From: Escherichia coli
GTDB taxonomy: Bacteria; Pseudomonadota; Gammaproteobacteria; Enterobacterales; Enterobacteriaceae
Reading direction: 5' to 3'
Length of the DNA stretch: 64,000 nucleotides
NCBI RefSeq assembly: GCF_011881725.1
Contig: NZ_JAATUR010000007.1
Span: 1 to 64,000 of the forward strand
The translations under genes were made by a program, and so were the position numbers. Below, one piece after another: positions 54,471 through 63,567 of this stretch. The notes beneath the pieces were generated by a model that was not told the DNA's origin, made no database searches, and worked only from the letters and a program-made list of their open reading frames with translations. Each line of letters opens with the position of its first letter. Within the stretch, counting starts at the first letter, position 1.

Positions 54471-55166
54471 TCAGTTAGCTGGCGAAAACGTATCAATCAC
54501 GTTGTGATCGATACTTTCATTCTCCCCCGCCAGTTCGGCACTGAGTTTAGCCATAAACGTTACTAAAAATTGGGCGTTGTGCTGCGCCAGCTGTTTGCCT
54601 TTTGTCGTTTGCATAGTTTGCGGCAGCTTCAGCAACTTGGTCTGGAAATGATCAAGCGCATAGCGTTTATCATCGAGCGGGCGATGTTGAGCGAACGGAT
54701 CTTCGCCATCAAACAGCGCCACGCCCAACGCGCCTGAAACCGCAAACACACGCGCCAGGCCAATCGCGCCTAAGGCCTCCAGCCGGTCCGCATCCTGGAC
54801 GATTTTAGCTTCCATCGTTAAGGGCGTGATTTGCGCACTAAAACTGTGTGCGGCAATGGCATGACAAACGGCCTCGATTTTCTCCGCCGGAAATTGCACG
54901 AACTCTTCACACAGCAGGCGACGCGTCTCTTCTGCTGCCAGTATTGAAGATTGCTGCCGTTGGGGATGATTTTTCGCCAGGCTCACGATGTCATGAAAAT
55001 AACAGGCGGTTAAAATCACCAGCATATCAACGTCTTCATCTACCGCCAGTTTTTGTGCTGTTGCCCAGACGCGGCGAAAATGACACAGGTCATGGGCCGC
55101 ATCCTGGTGCTGATGATGACTTTTCAACCAGTTCTCGAACTGTGCCTGCCAGTGTGGTAAGTCCAT
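54471..55166 (-). CDS. yedJ: HD-domain hydrolase YedJ
   Basis: A 231-aa HD-superfamily phosphohydrolase. The metal site is formed by His in [13 protein letters not shown], His-Asp in [10 protein letters not shown], and a later Asp in [14 protein letters not shown]. The substrate is unknown. Same direction as dcm with a 66-base gap. Confidence 0.95.
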   Translation of the reverse strand: MDLPHWQAQFENWLKSHHQHQDAAHDLCHFRRVWATAQKLAVDEDVDMLVILTACYFHDIVSLAKNHPQRQQSSILAAEETRRLLCEEFVQFPAEKIEAVCHAIAAHSFSAQITPLTMEAKIVQDADRLEALGAIGLARVFAVSGALGVALFDGEDPFAQHRPLDDKRYALDHFQTKLLKLPQTMQTTKGKQLAQHNAQFLVTFMAKLSAELAGENESIDHNVIDTFSPAN

Positions 55167-55205
55167 ATGCGCTCCGTTGCCAAAGAGTCACAACCTTAGC
55201 AGTTT

Positions 55206-55571
55206 TCATTCATAGCGTCTGCTACGCGCATGACGAGGTCGGGTATACCAGGCAATGCCGCCTAACAACGCCCCGACCAGGGCCATAAACAAAAATCCCA
55301 CTAATGCACCTAACCACTTTCCCGCGGTAGAGCCTAAATCACTTTCAAATCCCGACACAGGGGCCTCAGGGATGCGGCTCATTACCCAGATGTAACGTGC
55401 CATTGCCCAGACAAAATAGCCACACCATGTATAGAAAGCCCACAAGGCCAATTTACCGCCAGGGCTGCGAGAGAGTCTCTCTTCCATCTTTGTCGAACCG
55501 TATTCCATTTTGAGATAACCCGGAAAATTCAAACTTAGCATTAGTATGTGATAAAAATCACATTTTTCCAT
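55206..55571 (-). CDS. yedR: Inner-membrane protein YedR
   Basis: A 121-aa protein with two membrane segments (LWAFYTWCGYFVWAMARYIW and ALVGFLFMALVGALLGGIAW). The ATG at 55571 gives the known length; an earlier in-frame ATG would add six residues. Function unknown. Confidence 0.85.
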   Translation of the reverse strand: MEKCDFYHILMLSLNFPGYLKMEYGSTKMEERLSRSPGGKLALWAFYTWCGYFVWAMARYIWVMSRIPEAPVSGFESDLGSTAGKWLGALVGFLFMALVGALLGGIAWYTRPRHARSRRYE

Positions 55572-55733
55572 ATTGAATGCGCCAGTCAAGACTCACTCAT
55601 TTTTTGAGCAAATATATAAAACTTAACCAGTGAAATTATTTGCAAGAAAAACAAGTCAGGAGGCATTTGTTTTTCATTTAAGCACTATTGATTAATTCAT
55701 ATTTTGAATATATTGAAATCGAATTCAATTATA

Positions 55734-55825
55734 CCTTTTTTATTTTCTGTGTCATGATAACGACGATATTAGCCTTTTATCGTCTTGTTTATATTTTTTG
55801 GGCCGGCATGATGCCGGCTTTTTTT
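55734..55825 (+). ncRNA. rseX: RseX small regulatory RNA
   Basis: Between yedR and yedS, as in K-12. The sequence with TTTTCTGTGTCATGATAACG and ending in the terminator GCCGGCATGATGCCGGC plus T-run agrees with RseX as I remember it. RseX uses Hfq to repress ompA and ompC translation and so relieves sigma-E stress. A TATACC -10-like hexamer stands at its 5' end. The remaining 300 bases up to yedS are AT-rich and should hold the porin promoter. Confidence 0.75.
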
Positions 55826-56136
55826 ATGCATTCATTAATGTGCAGCAGATCACACTACGTCTTTAGCTCAGCAATCATTGATGCGCCCTATCTTTTCACA
55901 AAACCAATAACACATTGATATATATGCATAAATATCATGAATATTTATATCTAAAATTCATAGATTTGAATTATATTAAATAGAATAGAAACATCTTGAA
56001 ATCTTTTAAATACATTTGTTACATGTAATCTTTAAAATAAAATGAACTTCATAGAATAGTATCCAAATGTGCTTTTTTTTGGATAACGGCACTTATTGAT
56101 ATATTCATGAAGATTATAATCACAAGGGAATACATA

Positions 56137-57195
56137 ATGAAAAGAAAAGTTCTGGCAATGCTGGTCCCGGCGTTATTAGTTGCTGGCGCAGCAAATGCGG
56201 CTGAAATTTATAATAAGAATGGCAATAAAGTTGAGCTATACGGCAAGATGGTTGGTGAGCGCATCCTGACCGACCGCGAACATGGCGAAAAGAGTGACAA
56301 CTCACAAGATACCTCTTATGCACGTGTAGGTGTGAAAGGCGAAACTCAGATCAACTCTGAACTGACTGGTTACGGTCAGTTTGAACTTGACCTGGAAGCA
56401 TCAAACAGACACAACCCTGATCAGACCCGCCTGGCTTATGCTGGTTTAAGTTACAAAGATTTTGGCTCATTCGACTATGGTCGTAATGTCGGTGTCGCGT
56501 ACGATGCTGAAGCATTTACTGATATGTTTGTTGAGTGGGGTGGTGACTCATGGGCAGGCACTGACCTGTTTATGACCAACCGTACCAACGGTGTTGCAAC
56601 CTATCGTAACACTGATTTCTTCGGCGCGGTCGAAGGTCTGAATTTTGCTCTGCAATATCAGGGTAAAAATGAAGGTTCAGGTAACTACAAATCAAATGGC
56701 GATGGCCATGGTTTATCTGCAACTTACACTATTGACGGTTTCTCATTTGCTGGTGCTTATGCAAACTCTGACCGTACTGATTTCCAATCTGGGGACGGTA
56801 AAGGTGAAAGAGCTGAAGTTTGGGCGCTGTCAACAAAATATGACGCCAACAACGTCTATGCTGCTGTTATGTACGGTGAATCTCACAACATGAATTCCGA
56901 CGACGGTGATGTTGTGAACAAAACGCAGAACTTCGAAGCTGTACTGCAATACCAGTTCGACTTCGGTCTGCGTCCATCCATCGGTTATTCATACTCTAAA
57001 GCACTGGATGTAGCAGGTTATAAAGATTCTGATCGTCTGAACTACATTGAAATCGGTACTTGGTATTACTTCAATAAGAACATGAACGTATATACCGCTT
57101 ATCAGATCAACCTGCTTGATAAGAGTGATTATGTTCTCGCTCATGGACTGAATACCGACGATCAACTCGCAGTTGGTATCGTCTACCAGTTCTAA
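56137..57195 (+). CDS. yedS: Outer-membrane porin YedS, intact
   Basis: A 352-aa trimeric porin of the OmpC/OmpF family. The signal peptide is residues 1-21 (MKRKVLAMLVPALLVAGAANA), followed by AEIYNKNGNKVELYGK. A 16-strand barrel with the loop 3 segment (FVEWGGDSWAGTDLFMTNR) and a C-terminal Phe (GIVYQF) is complete. AAGGG precedes the ATG at 56137. In K-12 the gene is broken into pieces, while here it reads through. The long AT-rich upstream region suggests control by OmpR and H-NS, not visible in detail. Confidence 0.95.
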   Translation: MKRKVLAMLVPALLVAGAANAAEIYNKNGNKVELYGKMVGERILTDREHGEKSDNSQDTSYARVGVKGETQINSELTGYGQFELDLEASNRHNPDQTRLAYAGLSYKDFGSFDYGRNVGVAYDAEAFTDMFVEWGGDSWAGTDLFMTNRTNGVATYRNTDFFGAVEGLNFALQYQGKNEGSGNYKSNGDGHGLSATYTIDGFSFAGAYANSDRTDFQSGDGKGERAEVWALSTKYDANNVYAAVMYGESHNMNSDDGDVVNKTQNFEAVLQYQFDFGLRPSIGYSYSKALDVAGYKDSDRLNYIEIGTWYYFNKNMNVYTAYQINLLDKSDYVLAHGLNTDDQLAVGIVYQF

Positions 57196-57237
57196 TCAGC
57201 CAACTCGCCGCGGCGCGTTACTGTAAAACATAATACC

Positions 57238-57276
57238 AGCCTGAGTTTGTCCTTTTATCAAGCTCAGGCTTTTTTA
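57238..57276 (+). terminator. Terminator after yedS
   Basis: Stem AGCCTGAG / CTCAGGCT followed by TTTTTATA. The end of the convergent stress-protein gene lies ten bases further. Confidence 0.85.
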
Positions 57277-57284
57277 TATTCACA

Positions 57285-57689
57285 TCAAATCACCAACAGC
57301 GGCACGCTAAACTGCCGTAGTATGTCGATAAAACTCAATTCCTGTGTAGTTCCCAGCACAATAACATCAGCCAGTTGCTGTTCAGCAAGTTCCTTCATCC
57401 CTTCCGGAAGAGTGCCGAAATGAACATACGTATGAATAAATCCTTCAGGCAAAACCAGTTGTGCTGCCATATGAGCTAAACGTCCCAAAGCCCGACCACG
57501 TAGCGCTTCTTTAAAACGGCACATGTCAGAAACATACCCACGCTCGAGAACTCTTAAATATTCCGGTATAAAGCCAAGTAAGTGAACATGCCCAGAAGAA
57601 ACATTGGCGAAAAATTGCGCATGTAAAAAAGCTTGCTCTCTATCATCCCGAGAAAAGACATTCACCGGAATAACAATATTTCGGTACAT
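57285..57689 (-). CDS. Universal stress protein (UspA family)
   Basis: A 134-aa single-domain Usp protein. It starts with the strand YRNIVIPVNVF, contains HLLGFIPEYL, and ends with the nucleotide-type segment ADVIVLGTTQELSFIDILRQFSVPLLVI. The last motif lacks the full G-2x-G-9x-G(S/T) ATP signature of UspF/G, so ATP binding is uncertain. The ATG at 57689 precedes the domain directly. It is paired with a porin gene, like uspF beside ompN in K-12 as I remember, suggesting a duplicated or transferred porin-Usp pair. Confidence 0.75.
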   Translation of the reverse strand: MYRNIVIPVNVFSRDDREQAFLHAQFFANVSSGHVHLLGFIPEYLRVLERGYVSDMCRFKEALRGRALGRLAHMAAQLVLPEGFIHTYVHFGTLPEGMKELAEQQLADVIVLGTTQELSFIDILRQFSVPLLVI

Positions 57690-58382
57690 AGGTAATCCCT
57701 GAAAAAAAATCAATATTAATCAACTGCACTTGAATTATTAGTGCATATTTTTAATACTATATTTATGTCATTATCTTTGGAAAAATTATCGTTACTGCCC
57801 CACTTTAGTCTCCAACCCATCCCCACTGACAAATTGTGCAAAGAGTACATCTGATGACAAGTAATTAATCATATCTGTCATCAGTTAAACCTTAATCTGG
57901 ATCATTATTCTTTCGCGATAATCTCTCGTACCAGACAGTTTTACGATTATTTTTTGCTAATAATCTCACTCTGTTAACTTAAACTCTGATCGCATGGTCA
58001 GAGTAGATTCATTTCTTCAACATTTACCTGTCTTAAGCAGACCTCAGGCGAATAATCCTATTATCGACACATCTGGCACTGCTCTGAGCATCAGCTGAGC
58101 ACAAAAAATCACCACTGTTAAAAATCGTGCTATCCAGAGAGTCACATCGTGATTTCTGAAAAGTAGACTAAAATAAATTAACTTCAATCTCTCCCACTTT
58201 AGCAATAAGGAAATATTGGCATGAATAATATTCAACATAAGTGCAGAATAATCATCGTACATTCTCCACTCACATACCGCTTTAGGTATATTGACGCCAC
58301 TTTCCAATCTGGTTAAAAATAGCAACCAGCTCAGTCGCGAATATAGTGACTAACCTACATAAGTAACAACAAGGAATACACT
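57690..58382. other. AT-rich intergenic region between the Usp gene and hchA
   Basis: Nearly 700 bases with no convincing gene. The one longer open frame on the minus strand (58044-58325) lacks a ribosome binding site. The hchA promoter, known in K-12 to use sigma-70 or sigma-S under H-NS control, must lie at the right end. Confidence 0.5.
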
Positions 58383-59234
58383 ATGACTGTTCATAAAAGT
58401 AAGACTCCGCAAATTGATATGGCTGAAGATAATGCTTTCTTCCCGTCAGAATATTCGTTAGGCCAATATACCAGCCCGATTTCTGATCTTGATGGGGCAG
58501 ACTATCCAAAACCGTATAGCGGAAAGCAAAAAGTTCTGGTAATTGCGGCCGATGAACGCTACTTGCCAACCGATAATGGTAAGCTCTTCTCAACAGGAAA
58601 CCATCCGATTGAAACGCTGCTGCCGTTATATCATCTACATTCTGCTGGTTTCGAGTTCGAGGTTGCGACGCTTTCTGGCCTGATGACAAAATTTGAATAT
58701 TGGGCGATGCCGCATAAAGATGAAAAAGTGATGCCATTCTATGAGCAGCACAAATCTCTGTTCCGCAATCCGAAAAAATTGGCAGACGTTGTCGCCAGTC
58801 TCAACGCAGACAGCGAATACGCAGCAATCTTTGTTCCTGGAGGTCATGGTGCACTCATTGGTTTGCCAAAAAGCAAAGACGTGGCTGCCGCTCTGAAGTG
58901 GGCTATTGAAAATGACCGTTTTGTTATCTCCCTTTGCCACGGTCCGGCAGCCTTTCTGGCGCTACGCCACGGTGATAACCCATTAGATGGTTATTCAATT
59001 TGCGCATTCCCTGACGCGGCAGACAAGCAAACGCCAGAGATTGGCTATATGCCGGGTCATCTGACCTGGTACTTCGGTGAAGAACTGAAGAAAATGGGCA
59101 TGAACATCATCAATGATGATATTACCGGCCGGGTACACAAAGATCGTAAACTTTTAACCGGTGACAGTCCTTTCGCAGCAAATGCGTTAGGTAAACTGGC
59201 CGCACAGGAGATGCTGGCCGCATACGTAGGTTAA
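58383..59234 (+). CDS. hchA: Hsp31, protein/nucleotide deglycase and holding chaperone
   Basis: A 283-aa DJ-1/PfpI-superfamily protein. The nucleophile Cys near residue 185 is in SLCHGPAAF, preceded by the strand FVISLCH. The Glu/His helpers are in IFVPGGHGAL. It is reported to act as holdase chaperone, glyoxalase III and deglycase of methylglyoxal adducts. About 6% of residues differ from K-12 as remembered. In K-12 it precedes hprSR; here a glycosyltransferase gene follows. Confidence 0.97.
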   Translation: MTVHKSKTPQIDMAEDNAFFPSEYSLGQYTSPISDLDGADYPKPYSGKQKVLVIAADERYLPTDNGKLFSTGNHPIETLLPLYHLHSAGFEFEVATLSGLMTKFEYWAMPHKDEKVMPFYEQHKSLFRNPKKLADVVASLNADSEYAAIFVPGGHGALIGLPKSKDVAAALKWAIENDRFVISLCHGPAAFLALRHGDNPLDGYSICAFPDAADKQTPEIGYMPGHLTWYFGEELKKMGMNIINDDITGRVHKDRKLLTGDSPFAANALGKLAAQEMLAAYVG

Positions 59235-59500
59235 TCGGCTAACACTTATTGTGGAATAAAAAGTGGGGGTAACTCTCCCCCACTTAACAAACATGAAAAC
59301 GACCACCTCAATTACTGACTTTTTAACGCTTCTTTTACCTTCACTTTACGCCCCCCAGACAGAATGATAATTTACAATAATGATTAATACATAAATAATA
59401 AATATACAATATATTCCACGTTGTTATTTATCGATTTCAGAAATTAATCATTTCTGATAAACTTCAGCGTGTTTTAACCAGAATGGAAGCGAGGTTGGAA

Positions 59501-60565
59501 ATGTCATTTGTATCAATTTTTAGACGTATTGCATTTGCTTATTTTGATTATCGCTGTAAAGATACTGATATTGCAAAAAGTGAATTTGTAGTTATTCATA
59601 TCCCCGATCAAATTGGGGATGCAATGGCTGTTTACCCAATAATCAGGTCGCTTGAACTGCATAAAATAAAACACTTGTTAATTGTTACATCAACAATGAA
59701 TAAATCTGTTTTTGAGGCACTACATCTGGAACAGACAAAATTAACATTAGTCACTATGACAATGCAGGATCATGCCAGTTATAAAGAAATAAAAAAACTA
59801 ACGAAAAACATAAAGGAACAATACGGAACGCCTGATCTTTGCATTGAAGCAATGCGCAAGAAAAACCTGAAGACGATGTTGTTTATTAATCAGTTACGAG
59901 CCAGTACAAATTTACAGGTTGTAGGTTTAACGATGAAATGTTATTCCCCGATATGTAAATTGGCGTCGAAAATGGATCAGTCACTTCGTGCGCCAGTACC
60001 GCTGACATGGGCCTTCATGATGCGAGAAGTAGGATTTCCCTCGACCCCGCCATTATTTGAGTTACCCCTTAGCGAAATAGTAATAAATGAAGTACGTTAT
60101 GAGATGCATTCATTAGGCTCATATATTGCTCTTAATTTAGAAGGTAGTGTACAAGAGAGAACATTTTCATTAGCAATGGCACAAAAAATTATCGAGGCGA
60201 TTAAAAAACACTCAGACATGCCAATTGTCATTGTTCATGGTCCGAAAGGTTCGGAAACAGCCGTAGGACTAACCCGGCATTTTGACAATGTTTATCATTT
60301 GTCGTTATCACCTTCAATAATGCGGTCTGCAGCGATCATAAGAGATGCCTTCCTCGCAATAACGCCAGACACATCTATTTTACATATGGCAAGTGCTTAT
60401 AATGTTCCTGTCATCGCCGTATATGCTGATTATAAGACTCGCTGGCCTGCCATGGCAGATATTTCAGAGACGATTGTGGTAGGAAAAGCTATTGATCATC
60501 TAAATTTGGATGAATTCAGCAATACGCTGAAAAGAATTATCGCTAAAATTTCAATCACAGCGTAA
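59501..60565 (+). CDS. Glycosyltransferase family 9 (heptosyltransferase-like)
   Basis: A 354-aa protein of the GT9 fold. The N-terminal domain starts with FVVIHIPDQIGDAMAVYPIIRSL, the D-x-x-GD-x-hh-x-P acceptor-side motif of WaaC/WaaF-type enzymes. The C-terminal donor domain has ALNLEGS and FLAITPDTSILHMASAYNV, matching the D-T-x-x-x-H-x-A motif. It probably moves ADP-heptose or a similar sugar onto lipopolysaccharide or a protein. A GAGG site favours the ATG at 59501 over one six codons upstream. The gene is AT-rich, stands alone and is not part of the K-12 locus, so probably acquired. Confidence 0.8.
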   Translation: MSFVSIFRRIAFAYFDYRCKDTDIAKSEFVVIHIPDQIGDAMAVYPIIRSLELHKIKHLLIVTSTMNKSVFEALHLEQTKLTLVTMTMQDHASYKEIKKLTKNIKEQYGTPDLCIEAMRKKNLKTMLFINQLRASTNLQVVGLTMKCYSPICKLASKMDQSLRAPVPLTWAFMMREVGFPSTPPLFELPLSEIVINEVRYEMHSLGSYIALNLEGSVQERTFSLAMAQKIIEAIKKHSDMPIVIVHGPKGSETAVGLTRHFDNVYHLSLSPSIMRSAAIIRDAFLAITPDTSILHMASAYNVPVIAVYADYKTRWPAMADISETIVVGKAIDHLNLDEFSNTLKRIIAKISITA

Positions 60566-60610
60566 TGAAAGCTCTTAAAAAATTCAAACAATAAAGCACG
60601 TTTGCAGAAA

Positions 60611-60644
60611 AGCAAAAAGCCCGCTCGAAAGCAGGCTTTTTTGA
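60611..60644 (-). terminator. Terminator of the tRNA-Asn gene
   Basis: On the minus strand AAAAAAGCCTGC, loop TTTCGA, GCGGGCTTTTTGC. Strong hairpin with T-run just after the tRNA 3' end; it can also serve the glycosyltransferase gene from the other side. Confidence 0.85.
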
Positions 60645-60647
60645 ATT

Positions 60648-60723
60648 TGGCTCCTCTGACTGGACTCGAACCAGTGACATACGGATTAACAGTCCGCCGT
60701 TCTACCGACTGAACTACAGAGGA
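60648..60723 (-). tRNA. asnT: tRNA-Asn (GUU)
   Basis: 76 bases, acceptor TCCTCTG/CAGAGGA, anticodon GUU (CTGTTAA) and encoded GCCA end. Four identical tRNA-Asn genes exist in K-12; asnT is assigned because mtfA and serU are adjacent. The tRNA-Asn genes are common integration sites of the high-pathogenicity island; no island abuts the 3' end here. Confidence 0.93.
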
Positions 60724-60823
60724 ATCGTGAGAACGAGGCGAATATTACTGAGCTGCGCCGCGAGTGTCAACACTAAAATTCGCAAGTCATTTCAATCGGT
60801 TAATTAAGCAACAAAAATTATAT

Positions 60824-61621
60824 TTAATGAACATTTGGTACTGAATCCGCATCTCGCCCATTGGCATTTCTTAGCCTTTGTAATGGATCTTGCTTATAAA
60901 ATTGGCAGAACCGTTGCCACAGCGAGGGGAAGCGTGGAGCAAAAAGCTCCGGTGCACTAAAAAAGTATTCGGAAAGCACGGCAAAACATTCCGCAGGATC
61001 ACTGGCAGCATAAGCATCGATGCTGGAGGCATTTTCACCCACTAACTCAATTTCTTCCTGAATGTTGTCCATTGCCGCATGAAGATCGTGTTCCCAGCCA
61101 GCGACCTCACGTAAGGAAATAAAGGGAACCCCACTGGCGCGATCGCCATTTCGGGTATCCAGTTTATGTGCAACTTCGTGGATGATCAGATTAAAGCCCG
61201 AGGCATCGAAAGAATCTTGTATATCGAGCCAGTTCAGCACGATTGGGCCTTGCTGCCAGCTTTGTCCTGATTGAACGATGCGTTGATTATGCACCAGTCC
61301 TATATCGTCTTCCCATTCATCGTCTACCACAAATGGCGCAGGGTAAATTAGCACTTCATGAAAACCATCCAGCCATTCCAGTCCAAGCTCGAGGACAGGC
61401 AAACAGAAAAGTAAGGCGATGCGGCAACTATTCAATGTATCAAGTTCAAATCCTTGTAGCGGGACCAGTCTTTTTTGCTGCAAAAAACGTTCGGCAAGAG
61501 TGGCGAGTTTGCTTTGCTCCTGCTCTGTCAGACATGTCAAAAGAGGTATCGCCAGAGCGTCCTTCCATGGGAGCGTATCTTCATGATCTGTTTCTTGTAC
61601 TTTCCAGGGCCACTTAATCAT
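60824..61621 (-). CDS. mtfA: Mlc titration factor A, zinc peptidase
   Basis: A 265-aa protein related to the anthrax lethal-factor metallopeptidase fold. The zinc motif HEVAH is at 148-152 and a third ligand Glu lies in [13 protein letters not shown]. It binds the glucose repressor Mlc and so affects ptsG, and has aminopeptidase activity. The start at 61621 (MIKWPWKVQ) gives the K-12 length; the 13 upstream codons are not conserved. Its direction, opposite to shiA, is reversed compared with K-12. Confidence 0.96.
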   Translation of the reverse strand: MIKWPWKVQETDHEDTLPWKDALAIPLLTCLTEQEQSKLATLAERFLQQKRLVPLQGFELDTLNSCRIALLFCLPVLELGLEWLDGFHEVLIYPAPFVVDDEWEDDIGLVHNQRIVQSGQSWQQGPIVLNWLDIQDSFDASGFNLIIHEVAHKLDTRNGDRASGVPFISLREVAGWEHDLHAAMDNIQEEIELVGENASSIDAYAASDPAECFAVLSEYFFSAPELFAPRFPSLWQRFCQFYKQDPLQRLRNANGRDADSVPNVH

Positions 61622-61714
61622 CGTTTTGCTCGCAAACTCGTCACTTGAACAAAATTGCACGGACAGGGACTGTTAAAATGCCAAAATTCCTGGCATCATT
61701 GCAACCATCTGAAC

Positions 61715-61804
61715 GGAGAGATGCCGGAGCGGCTGAACGGACCGGTCTCGAAAACCGGAGTAGGGGCAACTCTACCGGGGGTTCAAATCCCCCTCTCTCC
61801 GCCA
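61715..61804 (+). tRNA. serU: tRNA-Ser (CGA)
   Basis: 90 bases with a long variable arm, acceptor GGAGAGA/TCTCTCC, anticodon CGA (TCTCGAAA) and encoded GCCA. Only this serine tRNA has CGA, and it reads UCG; suppressor forms of serU read amber codons. Confidence 0.96.
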
Positions 61805-62149
61805 ATCATTCAATCAATTAGCTCACCTGGTGTCAGTGACACAAATCCCATTAGGAAAATTCAAAAAACTCCATCAGAGAAAAATACCATCAGACGAATA
61901 TGGGTTCCCGCTTAGCGTTCACATTTTTCTGCACAACGCGGGTGGAAATGCAACTGAACCCATAATTATGTTTCGTTTCCAGCATATTACATTTCCCCCT
62001 TCCCTGCCCTTCATCCTCATTTCCTGACATAAAAACATTTGCAGATGCTTTCTGTCGCGGTAGTCTCATAAGGTTCGTTTATAGATCGACGGCAATGTGA
62101 GTTACCTTTTCCATACTAATTATAAAAAGACAGTACAAACAGGATCACT
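61805..62149. other. Intergenic stretch before shiA, no gene seen
   Basis: About 345 bases without a convincing gene. The shiA promoter must be in the right part, where a TTTATAGATC stretch at about 62079 resembles a -10 region. A junction of rearrangement relative to K-12 should lie here, since serU is directly joined to shiA. Confidence 0.45.
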
Positions 62150-63466
62150 ATGGACTCCACGCTCATCTCCACGCGTCCCGATGAAGGAACGCTTTCGTTA
62201 AGTCGCGCCCGACGCGCTGCGTTAGGCAGTTTCGCGGGTGCCGTCGTCGACTGGTATGATTTTTTACTCTATGGCATTACCGCCGCACTCGTGTTTAACC
62301 GCGAGTTTTTCCCGCAGGTGAGCCCGGCAATGGGTACGCTCGCCGCATTTGCCACCTTTGGTGTCGGTTTCCTTTTCCGTCCGCTCGGTGGTGTCATTTT
62401 CGGCCATTTCGGCGACCGACTGGGGCGTAAGCGCATGTTGATGCTTACCGTCTGGATGATGGGTATCGCCACAGCATTGATCGGAATTCTCCCTTCGTTC
62501 TCAACTATTGGCTGGTGGGCACCAATTTTACTGGTGATATTGCGTGCTATTCAGGGATTTGCTGTTGGGGGCGAATGGGGAGGCGCTGCGTTGCTCTCCG
62601 TTGAAAGCGCGCCAAAAAACAAAAAAGCCTTTTACAGTAGCGGCGTACAAGTTGGTTACGGTGTAGGGTTACTCCTTTCAACCGGACTGGTTTCACTGAT
62701 CAGTATGATGACAACGGACGAACAGTTTTTGAGCTGGGGTTGGCGCATTCCTTTCCTGTTTAGCATCGTACTGGTACTGGGTGCATTGTGGGTACGCAAT
62801 GGCATGGAAGAGTCCGCTGAATTTGAACAACAGCAGCATAATAAAACGGCAGTGCAAAAACGTATCCCGGTTATCGAAGCTCTGTTACGACATCCTGGTG
62901 CTTTCCTTAAGATTATTGCGCTGCGACTGTGCGAGTTGCTGACGATGTATATCGTTACCGCCTTTGCACTTAACTATTCGACCCAGAATATGGGGTTGCC
63001 GCGCGAATTGTTCCTCAACATTGGTTTGCTGGTGGGTGGAATAAGCTGCCTGACAATTCCCTGCTTCGCCTGGCTTGCGGACCGCTTTGGCCGCCGCAAG
63101 GTTTATATTACAGGAGCATTAATCGGGACATTAAGCGCATTTCCTTTCTTTATGGCGCTTGAAGCACAGTCCATTTTCTGGATAGTTTTCTTCTCCATTA
63201 TGCTGGCGAATATTGCGCATGATATGGTGGTTTGTGTGCAGCAACCGATGTTCACCGAGATGTTTGGTGCCAGTTATCGCTACAGCGGCGCTGGCGTCGG
63301 ATATCAGGTTGCCAGCGTGGTAGGCGGTGGGTTTACACCCTTTATTGCCGCCGCTCTCATTACTTATTTTGCTGGCGACTGGTCTAGCGTTGCCATTTAT
63401 TTGCTGGCTGGCTGCCTGATTTCCGCGATAACCGCTTTGTTGATGAAAAACAATCAACCCGCTTGA
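62150..63466 (+). CDS. shiA: Shikimate transporter
   Basis: A 438-aa MFS proton symporter of the metabolite:H+ family with twelve spans that imports shikimate and dehydroshikimate. The family motif FGHFGDRLGRKRML is between spans 2 and 3 and its repeat ADRFGRRKVY between 8 and 9. It matches E. coli ShiA in length and sequence. Confidence 0.97.
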   Translation: MDSTLISTRPDEGTLSLSRARRAALGSFAGAVVDWYDFLLYGITAALVFNREFFPQVSPAMGTLAAFATFGVGFLFRPLGGVIFGHFGDRLGRKRMLMLTVWMMGIATALIGILPSFSTIGWWAPILLVILRAIQGFAVGGEWGGAALLSVESAPKNKKAFYSSGVQVGYGVGLLLSTGLVSLISMMTTDEQFLSWGWRIPFLFSIVLVLGALWVRNGMEESAEFEQQQHNKTAVQKRIPVIEALLRHPGAFLKIIALRLCELLTMYIVTAFALNYSTQNMGLPRELFLNIGLLVGGISCLTIPCFAWLADRFGRRKVYITGALIGTLSAFPFFMALEAQSIFWIVFFSIMLANIAHDMVVCVQQPMFTEMFGASYRYSGAGVGYQVASVVGGGFTPFIAAALITYFAGDWSSVAIYLLAGCLISAITALLMKNNQPA

Positions 63467-63567
63467 TAGCCTGGCGAAGATCGTCAGATCTTCGCCTTAC
63501 ACTTTTGTTTCACATTCCTGTGACATACTATCGGAAGAGCGGTAATTGTATGGAACAGGAGAGACAT

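Noticed and set aside
58044..58325. Minus-strand open frame of 93 codons upstream of hchA
   Set aside because: No ribosome binding site, odd composition, and it occupies a long AT-rich control region.
60648..60723. High-pathogenicity island at the tRNA-Asn gene
   Set aside because: The sequence beyond the tRNA 3' end is a terminator and the GT9 gene; no integrase or yersiniabactin gene is present in the window.
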